Assembly: GCF_017562075.2 (NCBI RefSeq)
Contig: NC_054085.1
Span: forward strand, 27,972,156 to 28,036,155
Length of the DNA: 64,000 nt
From: Anopheles merus
Taxonomy: Eukaryota; Arthropoda; Insecta; Diptera; Culicidae
Reading direction: 5' to 3'
Part shown: one piece after another, positions 38,492-51,200 of the stretch
Layout: the number at the start of each line of letters is the position of its first letter
Numbering within the stretch: the first letter of the stretch is position 1
The notes under the pieces: model-generated
The model's database searches: none
Told to the model about the DNA's origin: nothing
Seen by the model: only the letters and a program-made list of their open reading frames with translations
Translations under genes and position numbers: made by a program

Positions 38492-38497
38492 AATAAA
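38492..38497 (+). terminator. Distal poly(A) signal AATAAA
   Basis: AATAAA is followed about 25 nt later by gatgcgtgccgtgttttatt, a GT/T-rich stretch like a downstream cleavage element. Sequence style changes after it, and SINE insertions begin 300 bp further on. Confidence 0.45.
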
Positions 38498-38811
38498 TTT
38501 AGATATCGAAAGTGAAACCAGATGCGTGCCGTGTTTTATTGATCTATATAATTGGAGATCCGAAATTATGAAAAAAAACCCTGAAACTAGGAGTTAAACA
38601 TTTAATGGAATTAAATAAAAACTGCCTTTAGAAGCCTCTTAACTATTTGTAAGCTTCTAAATTATTTTAAAAGCCCTCTAAAGGTAAGTATAAGTAACTC
38701 AACTACTTAAAGTTCAATTGTGCCTCAATCCTCACGAATAAAGAGAATAAAATATTTTCTGTGACAGGCCTTAATTTTGAAGCATTATCGATATTCTATA
38801 GTTTTAATTTG

Positions 38812-38952
38812 CTCGTCATAGGTTCAAGACCTAAAGTACTGACTATCCTGCAAAAGGTAAGCAATCAACCACTGAAAGCCATGCCCACTAGAGGTACAGA
38901 CAGGCCTTGACCGACAGCGGTTGTTGTGCTAAAATACAAAAGAAGAAGAAGA
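38812..38952 (+). mobile_element. SINE200-like SINE, 5'-truncated copy
   Basis: It begins inside the element at ctcgtcataggttcaagacc (the B-box region) and shares gactatcctgc, cactgaaagcc, caggccttgaccg and cggttgttg with the full copy at 39799. It ends in a short GAA tail. 5' truncation is typical of target-primed retrotransposition. Confidence 0.8.
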
Positions 38953-39309
38953 TTCTATAAAAAAATACAAATGACATTTAATGAAGCTAATTACATTGGC
39001 CAGTTGTATTGTTTAAAATGGTTCATGATGATAATGGAATGTAATCTACACATCTTCTTATAGAAGAATGCTTTTTCCTCTCCATTTATTTAGCATGACA
39101 AGCAGCAGTTATCCGAGGATCTTGTCCTTAAAATTTGACTTTCTGCTTCCAATTGGTTGCTCATTGCTCATAAGTCATGAACCTCTGCGAACGTTATGTG
39201 ATACGCTTAGGCCATGACAGCGACGAAATGTTGATAGATTTGTCAACTTATTAAAAAAGGTTTTTAGCATAGTTTTTGTGACAATGATTATTTGACAAGA
39301 TTCTTATGT

Positions 39310-39727
39310 CTGTGGTACAGTAGTCAACGCGCACAACTTAACGACATGCCCGTAATAGGTTCAAGCTTGGAACGGTCCGTGCTCCCATATATAGGACTGA
39401 ATATCCTGCTATGGATAATGAAAAAGTCACTGAAATACGGGCCCATTAGTGGTATAGGCTGGTCTTGACCGACAATGGATTTTATACGAAAGAAGAAGAA
39501 GAAAAAGAAGAAGAAGAAGAAGAAGAAGAAGAAGAAGAAGAAGAAGAAGAAGAAGAAGAAGAAGAAGAAGAAGAAGAAGAAGAAGAAGAAGAAGAAGAAG
39601 AAGAAGAAGAATAAGAATAAGAATAAGAAGAATAAGAAGGATAAGCAGAAGAAGAAGAAGGATAAGAAGGATAAACAAGAAGAAGAAGAAGAAGAAGAAG
39701 AAGAAGAAGAAAGAGAAGAAAAAGAAT
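39310..39727 (+). mobile_element. SINE200-like SINE with greatly expanded GAA tail
   Basis: The body (about 39310-39487) has tgtggtacagtagtcaac (A-box region), taataggttcaagc (B-box), ggactgaatatcctgctatgg and ggtcttgaccgac, matching the copy at 39799. The 3' tail of about 240 bp is mainly GAA, with aat and gat interruptions. The body is more diverged than the 39799 copy, so it is an older insertion whose tail has grown. Confidence 0.82.
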
Positions 39728-39798
39728 ACTTAAAAAAAGGATTCCCTTAGAGATTTTCTTTTCTTGTTGTTATTTAGAGTTGTTGTAGTTGACCTTTG

Positions 39799-40002
39799 GC
39801 CGGTCTCATGGTACAGTCGTCAACTCGTACGACTTAACAACATGCCCGTCATGGGTTCAAGCCCCAAATAGACCGTGCCGCCATACGTAGGACTGACTAT
39901 CCTACTATGGGGGGAAATCAATAAGTCACTGAAAGCCAACCCCACAAGTGGGTTGGCAGGCCTTGACCGGCATCGGTTGTTGAGCCAAAGAAGAAGAAGA
40001 AG
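39799..40002 (+). mobile_element. Full-length tRNA-derived SINE (SINE200-like), about 204 bp
   Basis: The body has a pol III A-box-like tggtacagtcg (39809-39819) and a B-box ggttcaagccc (39854-39864), and ends in GAA repeats. It is bracketed by a perfect 13-bp target-site duplication, tagttgacctttg, at 39786-39798 and 40003-40015. It resembles, from memory, the SINE200 family of Anopheles gambiae in length, boxes and GAA tail. No protein is encoded; mobility would depend on a LINE. Confidence 0.88.
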
Positions 40003-43000
40003 TAGTTGACCTTTGTATCGCTTTACAACCCCTTTCAATGACATTTTTAGAATTAAAAATATTGTTCCTTTCTTGTTAAGGAGACTTTAGGGCAATTAAC
40101 TCCGCTAACAATCAGCAACAAAATACGTTTTAAACCTCCAATCCTTGCCGACACGATCCAAAAGTTTGTTGTTTAATTCGCAATGAAACTTGTAGTCTAG
40201 TAAATCAGCAAACAACTAGACTTTGACACCAGTGACGAATAAAAGCATCATTTATTTCTTCATTCTTCACTTGCTTCAAACATTGCTAGCTCTAGATATT
40301 GTGTACGGAGCAGTTCTACCATCCCATCAACTTTGCACTATTGTAACTTTAAATTACTAAAACAAACCATCCCCCCCCATTTCCTCCTTTCCACAAGTAA
40401 CTCTTTCACCCAGCAAAACCGCCGAAAAACTCATCTCCACCACATTCCGACCCGTTTTTCAGACGCAATTAGAAAGTTGATGTTTTCTGTCAAAGATTGC
40501 AAAGTTTTACAAAGCTCATTGTCGGTCTAGGTAGTGTGTCAAAACCGACCCTGCCTTGCTCCACCTCCACCCTGTGTTCCTATATCGCGCTATTTCGTAT
40601 GCCAAAAAGCAACAAAAACACTTGCCCCCGGAAATGAGTAGTCTGCTCTGAAGGAGCATGACACTTTCCCTCTGGTGGCGAAAAACGCTGAACCAAACAT
40701 TAAGCCTCGATTGGGTGGGCAGAAGCATGGAGGAAGGTTTTTACAAGCAGCAGTCCCTCAAGCAGCGTATGCCCCCTTGCCAAGCCCTAATCTAATTGTC
40801 TCCTCGAGTGGCAGCAGCAGCATTAGCAGAAAGCATAAAGCACTTGGGTGCCCTTTGGAGGGCCGCGAAAAACTGCAACCCACTCCAGGATCATTACTCT
40901 TCATTTTACATTCTTGAAGGAACTTTTCGGGCAGCAGTCGTGGTGCTTTCCATTCGGTGAAAGACGTTTGCTGACTGCTGGTTACCGTCTCAGCCTCTGC
41001 CTTAACGCCCTGCCCCCGCGTACGTCCGCATTGTGCGCGCCAAAAACTCATTAATTCACCTTGGCCACGAAGAAAAACGCATCGTTTCCTGGGGTCGTGG
41101 TGGCTCTTTGCTCGTGCGGTATAAGCGGCGATTTTCACTTCATCTTCAGTCTTGGCAGTCTTGGGTAGTGGGAAGCGTACCATCGTCTCTCGTGACGCAT
41201 TCTGCGACAAAACAGCGTCAAAATGGGAAAATGTGATTTGTTAATTCATCAAAATGTCACACGCCACGAGCCTGCCAGGCCGACGGTGCTACTCCCGGCA
41301 AGTGATTTGATGGGACGGACTAATCATCGTGCTTCGGTGGTTGCTCTTCAGCAAAGTTCTCGAGGCGCTTTCACTTGTTCAGCATTAAATTTTCCAACCT
41401 TCCGTCGGTGTGTGTGGGCTGAGTATTTCTTGAAAATGCAATTTTCGTCACATTTCGTACCGTTTTTCTTACCTCCACTAAACGAATACATTCAAATCCC
41501 AGTCGCTTTCTGTGATTAATCTTTGAACTCGCGCTCGGCAGTCAATTGAGAACGTTGCGAATTTAAAGCGGCTTATCATGTAGCTAAATTAATTTTCCTT
41601 TTTTTATGGATTGAAGCTCCGCATTTCAAATCCATTCCATTCGCTTTCCTTTTCAAAGATTTGTGTGGTTTTGTGTTGCAAAAAAAAAAAAATGTGAAAA
41701 GCCAGCCTTTCTTCAGCATCTTGCGAGCATGATCCCTCGAACTCGTTACCGGATATTGTAACGTTTCGGCGACTGAATATGATTTTCGATAACGGATGCG
41801 AATCGGGGTTTCCTTCCATCTGCCGATGCAGATGGAGCGGAGCCGAGCTTTTCACAAAAATCGACTGTCGGTGCAATCAACTGCACTTGCACTTCCGCAC
41901 CCGGGTTTGGGTGCATACTCTCGCGAGCGAATGCCATGTGTGTGTGTGTGTGCGTTGGCTCAAAAGGAACTCCCGCTTTCACTTCATGCTAACGAGGGCA
42001 GCATGAAGGAGGGAAACGCTTTATCATGATTCAAAGCAGTTCGCTAGCAGAGGAAAATGGGAAAATCATTCAGAGGGAAATATTAAGTCACCCGAACTTC
42101 CCTTTTAGTGCAGGGGGGTATAGTGGTCCTTTGTGATGTAGCAAGGCAAAGGGTGAGCGAAGATTGGAGTCTAGGTCGTGGTTTTTGAAAGCACGGATTG
42201 GTAAGTATGTTTCCTTGTAGAAGCTCGTCAATACTTCCGCGTCTGCGATGTTTGATCGAGCTAGGCATGAAGCGCTTTCTGATGGATGAATGCAAATGCA
42301 AATTATTACTGCTTCATGTAGCAAGTGTCAGAGGTCGTTAGGTACGCGGTTAAGAGCTGGTGAATGGCTTAGCTCTGCTTGAACCTTACGAAGCGGAATG
42401 TCTTTTAGGGCGAATGATCATCATCTAGTTTTCATATCGAGTTTATTGGTTTCTGGATGATAGTGAACGTAACAAGATTTAATACAATTTGAATGAGTCG
42501 CAAAAGGCTTTATCGGTCATGGAAATGTAATATTGCTTTTTCGATTAAGGTAAATGCTGGAACGTGATCTAAATAAAATAATAAATCATTAAGAATGAAT
42601 GATGAAGTCAAAAATAATAATTTAATTAATATATAGCTGATTCGAGCAGCTGATTATTGAAGCATTTACTTCAATTTGGATTACTTTTCTCCCCAAATGA
42701 AAGCACAATAATTACAGAACCTTGAAATGGCACACAGAATCAACCACAATAAGCCCACCTGGCAACAGGTAATTGCAAAACATTTAAAAAAAACCCCACC
42801 AGCAACCACACAAAAGCGCATACATCAATGCTTGCTTTCGGGGTGCGCATCGATGAATACAATAATCTTTTGCCACGATCGAACACAAAGCCAAGGGACA
42901 GAAAGCGCTCAATGCACCGTGGTAGTCACAACTGGCAAAAAGCATCGAAATGTGGCATTGAAGCATTCCATGGCATACAATTTGTTCATTTTTTTCTGTT

Positions 43001-44794
43001 TTTCTTTTTCGAAGGTAATCATTTCGATTATGATAACTCCCGGAGCGTACTGAGTAGGTATTGATCGAACGAGAAGGATCGAATAAAAGAATTCGCTTCT
43101 CTTCCTTATCTCTTTCCTTCCTACCATTCTTTGCATATCTTGGTACGCTCTTTTCAAAGTTACATTTAATAGCAACATTTCATTTGTTCGCTTTTCAAGG
43201 CGCTGCATTATGAGTGTGTTGTACCTTTTTGGTGCTTCAATCTATAGATTTCATTTGCTTGCGCTTTATTCATTCTGAAGCTTCCTGAAGGAAGCAGCAA
43301 CTGAAGGGTTTTGCATTGTTTGGCGCTGCAGTTCCAATGAGCTCTTACCTTCAATATTGACTTTGGAGGAATGAAATGATTGAATATTTCGCCTGTCATT
43401 TGCTTTTTTACCGAGTTTTTCGTTTAAAAGTTTCAATCTTTTGATTCATGTTACACATTATTAACATTTGCTTTTTCGTGCTTTTTTATTACACTATTTT
43501 TTCTGTTACATGTATTGGTTTTAAAATTATTTTTGATGTCTTCTTTGTTACGCATTATTTTATTTAGTTTTATCCTTTTTGTGCTTTTATGTTTTACAGT
43601 TTTTGGTTGTTTTGTGTTTTTTTATATTCTTACTTTGTTGTTATGATTATTTATATCTCTTATATATATATCCAGAACTCTCACCGAACTTTGTTTATTG
43701 TTATTCTTCGAATTTGTGCTATGAATATTTGTTATTAGTTTTTTGTCTATTTATTGTTTTAGATTCATGTACTGCATAATTTTGAGTTCATTCTTATTGC
43801 TTTGATGGTCTTTTAATATTTTTAATATAAGTGTTGCTCAAATAATTCTTATTACCACACTACTATCCTTCATCATTATACAACTTTTTTTCTCCTTTTT
43901 CATACCAATATTCCATCAAATTACCATTTGCTCCCGTGCGTCACCGCCACCTTCCACCGTCGGCATGCAAATAATGAATCCTTCATCACACATCAAACGA
44001 CCGGTGGATCATTTTAATATTTCATCCCAGCCCTTCGCTCGCCACGGTTTCGTAGAATACAGAGAACCTCAAACGAACGAGGTTTATTATTGAGCCCCGA
44101 AACCGCAGGAGGATGCAGCTCACGCAGCACCGAGGAGCAAAACCCTTTTTTTTGCATCCGATCTCTCACTTACTTGCAGCCGGTAGCCTATCGAACGCCC
44201 ACCGGGAACCGGGTTCGTCGCCACCGTCCCATTCCCGGCACCCGCGTCCACACGCAGAAAGACACGAAAGAAACGCGCGAATTGATTACAGCATAATCTC
44301 CGATGCTGACGGCACTGCTTGCTGCTGCTGTTGCGCTGCGGTAGCAAAGACGAAATCAAAGAAAGTTAACTCATAACGCAGGACGGTGGAAAGCTCCAGC
44401 GGGGGTGCGTGGCCACGAACGGGGCACGAATGTAAATATTAATAACAAAAATGATAAAAGCGAATACAAGCCATTATTTCTTCGCCACGGATCCCCGCCA
44501 CGGCGACCTGCTCCCGCAAAGCCGAAGACAAACGCGTTCCAGCCACGGAATCGCGGTCATTCGCTGGCCCGTGGTCGGGCCAGCATTTTGTCTGGCGGTT
44601 GCTGGGGACGGGTGCGCGATTCTGACCCTGCCCGGCACCACACGGAGATGACACGGAAGCAACGGAGCGAATCATCGACAATAATCCCCCAAACCTGAAT
44701 CGTAACGCGCCCGATCGTTCTCGTATTGATGGTATTAATAAATTTAGAATATATTAATGTCATATCGATTAGATCAGGGGGGTTTTTGCGTGGC

Positions 44795-44798
<4 letters not shown>

Positions 44799-44842
<44 letters not shown>

Positions 44843-44857
44843 TGTGTGTGTGTGTGT

Positions 44858-44899
<42 letters not shown>

Positions 44900-44929
44900 T
44901 GTGTGTGTGTGTGTCTGTGTGTGTGTGTG
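44799..44929 (+). repeat. Long GT microsatellite, about 131 bp
   Basis: GT repeats interrupted by two extra-G 'ggtg' slips and two 'tct' steps, so it is a compound, partly decayed array. Confidence 0.97.
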
Positions 44930-45871
44930 CCTGGGAGTAAAGCCAATGGCAGTAATGCGATGATAAAGCAAAATTCCTCCACCAGGAACTGGTCTAGGTC
45001 ATAGCACAGGAACACGCGGGGATTTGTCAGTCCAGTTTTCCCGAACAACTTTCTTAAGCCTGCTCAGTTTGCTTGGCAAAAAGTTGAATGACTCTAATAA
45101 AAACTTAATTTTAATCGGTCTGTTTACGCAATTTTTGCTGTTGTCTCTTCCTTTATTAAATTATTAGTAATTCTTATAAAAATGATGGAAGAGCAAAAAA
45201 AAGAAAATTATCATTAATTATTACAAACTACATCAATATCATTGAAATTAAAGCAATGTAAACCCCACAAGAAACTTACATAAATTCATGGAATACAAAA
45301 TCTTACGAAATAACAATCGGCTTGTTATTTGATTCTTAACACGTTTTATTGTTAACAGTTCGTGTGTGTTATTTGTTTTGAATGTTTTTGCTTCTTATAA
45401 ATTTTTTGTGTATTATTTTCTATATTTCTTGATTTTTTTATTCAAATTTTTGTTTTTTTTTCTTATCATTTCAAAAGGAGTTTCCATTAATTTTTCATGG
45501 CTCTGGCTTATGCATTTTGTAATTTTGTTATATTCTTTTTTCTTAAATATTCTTTTTTTACAATTTTATTTCTTTATACTGTTTGTTTCCTTTTAAAAAT
45601 GAAAGGCATTTAAGGCATTTCTTGATCTAATTTATTTACTTAACTTTCTGTCAGCTATTTTCATCGAATAATTCTGATCTTTTTCTGCAATACTTATCTC
45701 CATGGAATGATTTTTACAAAAAAAAAAAAAACCGTACAGCAAATTGAAGAAGAAACGCACACCTTCTGATCAACTGCACGTGATCGTTCCGTGCAGAGCA
45801 CTGTTCGATCTGTAATATTTCTTTTCAATAAATATTGAATTAATCCTACCTAACTACCGGTTTTTTGCAGG

Positions 45872-45874
<3 letters not shown>

Positions 45875-45957
<83 letters not shown>
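45875..45957 (+). repeat. TC microsatellite, about 83 bp
   Basis: About 41 TC units, preceded by ggttttttgcaggtct. The upstream ttttttgcag resembles a splice acceptor, but no coding exon follows. Confidence 0.97.
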
Positions 45958-45960
<3 letters not shown>

Positions 45961-47577
45961 TCTCGCTGGTGTTCACGTTTCAATGCAGGATCGACCAGCC
46001 TTTACTGTTTTAATGCGCCTCACCACGACCATGGCCATCGAATGTTGTCGTGTTTGGGGCCGTGAAGCAACCGGGGAAAGATTCCCAGCCCGGGTCCCGG
46101 ACTCGCACCCAAGCCTTATTATGTTCGTGTTGTCGTGGGTTCGGTTCTGTCTATTTGTGAATGTTTTATTACCGCAGCAAAATGGTCTGTCCACCGGCGC
46201 GAAACAGTTTGCGTGCCCGGCGGAGCAAGGCACGGAGCCACGGAGCAACCTTTCGCATACACGGATTCGATCGATGAAAGGCGCCACAGAGATTTGAGCA
46301 TTGGAGTGACGGGTGATGGCGGGTGTTCGGGCGGGAGTTTGCGGCGGAGGTTAAGCTGGGCAGATAGCTTTAATGTTGTTCGATCATTTAGTTTTACGGG
46401 CGATATAAACGAATCGGTGAGTGAAGAAACTCGGCGAGGGAGCAGCAGCGCGAGGTACGGATTATGGACGAATTTCCATCCGTAGCTAATTTGATTTCCG
46501 TCCTCTCCTCGCCTCTCGCTTCTTCAGCCCTTCACGCTCAAGCAACAAAGAAGATCGGTCAAATCGTAGCGGTCTACGATGCTGACTAAGACGGCAAACA
46601 ACAACTTTGATTTTCAAATCCCTGCCCCAGCCAGATACATTGTTACACATTCCGGCATATCCCGCAGAAGCACATTTCCATGTCGTACCTTGCGCGAAGT
46701 TCAAGGGTACGGCTGATTGGGCCCCGCTTTTGGCCGCTCGGACGATCTTTGCATACCATGATTCGCGCGTTTATGACGGGCACACGGGTATCGTTTGTTC
46801 GCCCCTGGTGAAACCTATCCGAAAAGTTTTCTAGACCGAAAATCGTTATAGACCATGAGCTAGTGCTGCGGTGGATGCGGAGCCGAGAGAGTATCGTCAG
46901 CTAATTATGATGTTTATTTTTAATCGGCCTTTGTTGGGGCTGGATTCGCGAATGAGCCCGGGAAGGGTGGGCTGTGCTTTGTTCGAATGCGGGTCACAGT
47001 CAGGTGGTGAGCGAAATGAAAGGATTGTTGAAGTAGAAGGTTACATCAATATTTTGAGACGACTGTTTCTTTTTTTTATCGATGAATGTATTTCAGGATA
47101 ATAAATCAGCATATACCTTTTATGCTTGCATTGCTCGTGTCTTAATATGTGATAAAGTGTTCCATTCCTTTCAGTGTTATTGTAACATCCGCAACTACTG
47201 TGTTGGTCTCGAAATTTGTCAATTCTCTCCTTTAATTGACGCCTTGTTTGCTTCTTGTAACGCCATGCTTGACTGGATTCAGTGTGTTTTTAATTTAATT
47301 CAGTTACAATTTGTTTTTTTTTCTTTTCGTGCTTCTAGTACAAGTGAATGGAAAGCCATCAGTTTACTTTTTATCATTATTTTGGTTTGATCTGAGCTTT
47401 GGGGTTTGAATTCAAGATTCCTTAACATGGTTTAGTTATAAAATATAGATATAAAGAACCAGTTTGATCAACTATTTCCTCAATTTACAAACCTCTTTCA
47501 TTTCCTGTTTTCATTTGCTCGGCAACACTCTTTGCTTTTTCCACTACTATCTTCATTGATACCCTTGCACCAGACTA

Positions 47578-48247
47578 CCCAAATAGCCAGCTCGAACTCT
47601 ATAGCTGATTTGAGGCTGTTTAACGAAAAATCGTTCCGATGTCGTACTTTGTGGCTGATTAAGAAATAAGAAGCACTTTGCGGAACTATGGCGCTTTTTA
47701 ACAAGCACACGGTACTCTTTGGAACTTTGCGGCTGATTAGCTGAACTATGTGTAGGGTTCATGATAGATCTTTAAGGCTTGTTAAGAACGTGTACCGAAC
47801 TTTGTGGAACTTTATAGCTTTCATGCATTAAGACATCGGTATGAGTTGGCTCTTGTCAAAGTGTCAAAGGCTGGTGCCTTTAAATATCTCATTGCTGCTG
47901 CACAAGTTAGATAAGTTAAATGAAGAAGTATTATTGAGTGAAGTGATTGTGATTTTTTAGAAGACTATCAAAAATTTGATAAAATTCAAGAGTTTTTAAA
48001 GTTTGAAAATAAACATACAGATAAAAAAAACACGCATCATGTTGTTTATTTCATTGAGGACGCCTTGCTTGAAAATAAAACGCAAAGAAAAATATTCCCC
48101 GTTACCCAGGCATAAGAAAGCTGCTTAAGCGCTGTGTGAAAGACCCACCTGGAACTTTGATGCTGTTTAACTATTGCAAAAGATGAATTCAAGCAGCGAT
48201 CTTTAGCATGCCAAAATTAGCTGCTTAAGCTATTTTGGCTATTTGGG
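47578..48247. mobile_element. TA-flanked MITE-like element with 12-bp perfect inverted ends, 670 bp
   Basis: The left end is CCCAAATAGCCA and the right end is its exact reverse complement TGGCTATTTGGG, both flanked by TA (47576-47577, 48248-48249). Short 'GGCTGATTA/GCTGATT' and 'GGAACTTTG' blocks recur inside the left half. No transposase frame. The family could not be named. Confidence 0.75.
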
Positions 48248-48249
48248 TA

Positions 48250-51200
48250 TCTTACAGACCCCCTTAATCTGTATTTAGTACTTTTCAACCTATGAGGGGG
48301 TCATTATAGACCGCTAAAATACGGTTATTAATTTTTGGCAGTATTTATCTATTCGCAACACATCGATTTCCAAAGTTAATTAAATAATCAACACAAACCC
48401 AATCTAAAACGGATTCTGCAATCTCCTTCCGTTGATCAATTTCATAACCATATTTGAAAATAGGGTATAGGATCTTCATCCTTAAGATTGAGAGCTTATA
48501 AATGTCAAAAGGAAGTATTGCTGAGCTTTACATGGATCGCCATTATCAATTTCTCTGATCGTCAAAGCTTTTGAAGACGTATAAAAGTAAATAACAAAGC
48601 TATAGAACAATCTTAAGCTACTAATAAAACTCATCTAGTTCAGTGTTGTCGTCTTCTTTAATAGATTGATGCTGCGTTCAATGAGAGCCATAAAAACACT
48701 TATTGTAGGGTCACGCATTTGGATAGTGTAATGTGCAACATATTCGTTCAAATTCGATTTTTTCAAAAACCATTGTCAATCTATTTGAAACTAGGCTAAA
48801 CATAAATCATGAAAAAAGTATCTACTTATAATCAAATGCTTATAGTTAGCTCATCTCATCGCACTTGATAACAATTGAAACAAACCTCATTATAATTAAT
48901 CTAGTAAACGTTATTAATGGGATTATTTTTAGAAAATGTTGCAAAAATGCTACGTACGAAGGGTAATAAACCGTAACCGTATGAGTATATGTTCTATCAT
49001 TTATCATGAACTTCACCATGGTTTTTAATTTGCGAGAGATGAGATTGCCAACATACCTTCAAATTCTGTTGAAACGGTAGCTGATCCTAATAACAATGTA
49101 ATATTTACATTGGTTTATTTCAAAGATTAAATATAATTAAATTTCAAATTAAATCAATTATCCTAATATACCCACTACTTCCAGGGTAGCGCTTTACTCG
49201 ATAACCATGTTGATAAGTACGTGTAAATTACTGCCAACACCCACCCTCGACACGATTGGTAATCTTTCAACAAAAGTAAAACTCCTTCCGAAACCTCGCA
49301 CCCTATTTCCTTCAAAACTACTAACCAAACCAACCAATAAAACCGGTGTTGGTGTCATGCAATTAACGAAATTATAATATAATCCCACACTCCAGCTGCT
49401 GCGTCAATAAATACTGCAACCCACCAAGCCACTCGCCACACTGAGCGTCTTCCCGCTCTAGCAAGACGAAAGCAGATTTATCTTATTTCCAAACAAAAGG
49501 CACCACCACCGCTCGTAGAATCGCGTACAAAACTCCAATCTCAATATTATTAACACAATGTTATTCCAGCCCCGTGCTTGCACTATGCCACTACAGCGGC
49601 TACCCGGCTGGCAGAAAAAAAACCCTATAAAAGCTCTGCCAAACCAGCATCTCACAAGAGCGGAACTATTCTTAAGCCAAAACTTGAACAACGAGACGGA
49701 AAAGAACAGCTACTACTAGGAATGGCACAAGAAAGAACAGAAAAAAAACATACAAACTCGCAGCCAGCGAACGAGCAGCGCAAATCTTGAATGAACAACA
49801 CGAATTACGATTTCGGTAGCAAAAAGAATTACCGGCTTCCGTTTGGCCGCCTAGGATGGGAAGAAATTCGTTGCCGAAAAGCCTCTTCTAGCGACACACA
49901 AAGAGACAGAGTGGCTGTGAGAGCAATGGGTCACGCTGGGGGAGCTTGGGGGGGGTGGTAGGGTTCTTTCCGATTTTCTCGCTTTTCGCAAGAGGATTTC
50001 AATGATCAATACCGTTTTGCTTCCATTTAAGCTTGCCCGCGAAGGAAAACGGACGGACGTATCGCCAGAAGAAAGTCTAAATCTTTTCCATTCTGCACTT
50101 TGTCCTTTCTTTGGCCGCAGAGCACTCCAGTCAAGAAGCTCATGTTCACGATCCACAGCGTGCGCGCGCGCGCGCGCCCGCCGTCAACCAACAGTCGCTT
50201 CGGCTGGATGGGAAAGTTTTCACATAAAGTAGATTAATATCAAGAAATCGAAATCGATGTAATTCCGGTAGGCTTTTCCGAAACTGCTGTTGCTAGCGTG
50301 GGATGCAAGGGGGGTTTGGTTTTGTATGTTTTTCTTTTCACTTTTGCATCCGCCAAATCCGTGAAACTTTGTGTCGCAAACTTTGTGTTGTGTACGCTAG
50401 ATTTGGGTAGCGATCAGATGGGAAGCATTTTCGATATCAAGCATGTGCGTGTGTGCTTTTCCATTATTCGTCTCGCTTAATCTCGTCTACTATTTTCGTT
50501 CGTTTTGCATTTTTTCCACTGATTTCGATGCGACGTTGTTTGGAATTGCTTCGGTACGTCCTCTTCCGCTCGCAGATGGAGGCGCTGCGGGAAGGTTGTT
50601 TTTTTATTAATTTTACTTCGATTAGTAACTGTTTGGGTGTTTTCAAACATCTACGACGAGACTGGGCTTTCCTGTTGTTCCATTTCCTTGCTTTCCAGGT
50701 TGGGAAATGGGAGCTTAGGCGAATTTCGAAGAGAAAGTGCTTTGTGTTCTACGTTTCAGGCTCAAGCTTGATTGATTGAAATTTCGTCTGCTGTAAACAT
50801 AATGTGGGGCAAAATGTGACTTGTTTTGAAAGATACTGAATCTGCATCGCTAAAGATATGAATATGGGTTTCAATTTTAATGATTGATTTCAGAGTTTAA
50901 ATTGTCTAGGATATTTGCGGATTTCAGAGATTTTGGTGTAAAAAACTACAATTTCCAATATTTTGATTCTGATAGAGCTTCACGAGAGCCTACATTATGT
51001 CACTGTAGTTGTGTATCATGATAAAATATTTACTTCTCCTTCTACTTTATGTAAGCAACAACTGTTGCTTGTAACACAAGCCTTTAATTTCTTAGATTTA
51101 ATAAAAATATGAAGAATTACAGGAACTAATTTTGTCACAAACCTTTCATAATGTTGCAAAAACTAAACTACCAAACACATCCCATCCCTTAGAAACTTAA

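Larger units (their letters stand above)
34248..38515 (+). other. Long 3' UTR of the MOXD1-like gene (inferred)
   Basis: No coding region is supported after the TGA at 34247. The next 4.3 kb is A- and T-rich with several AATAAA signals (34616, 35435, 37380, 38492). The last is followed within 30-45 nt by a GT-rich stretch, a good candidate for the final poly(A) site. Four UGUANAUA Pumilio-type motifs occur at 34401, 34864, 34912 and 37022. The extent is inferred and a shorter UTR ending near 34640 is possible. Confidence 0.5.
40016..47575. other. No supported gene; intergenic or intronic DNA
   Basis: No recognisable exon on either strand. GC-richer blocks (about 40550-41480, 41700-42100, 43920-44750, 45960-46820) alternate with T-rich ones (43430-43920, 45370-45620). 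Long GT and TC microsatellites lie at 44799 and 45875. Open frames are short and lack family motifs. Confidence 0.55.

Noticed and set aside
43960..44015. POU/homeodomain-like motifs (atgcaaataatgaatcc) as an enhancer
   Set aside because: Such motifs are frequent in AT-rich insect DNA and cannot be supported without conservation or binding data.
45861..45875. Splice-acceptor-like ttttttgcag before the TC microsatellite
   Set aside because: The following sequence is a simple repeat and no exon with coding character or domain follows.
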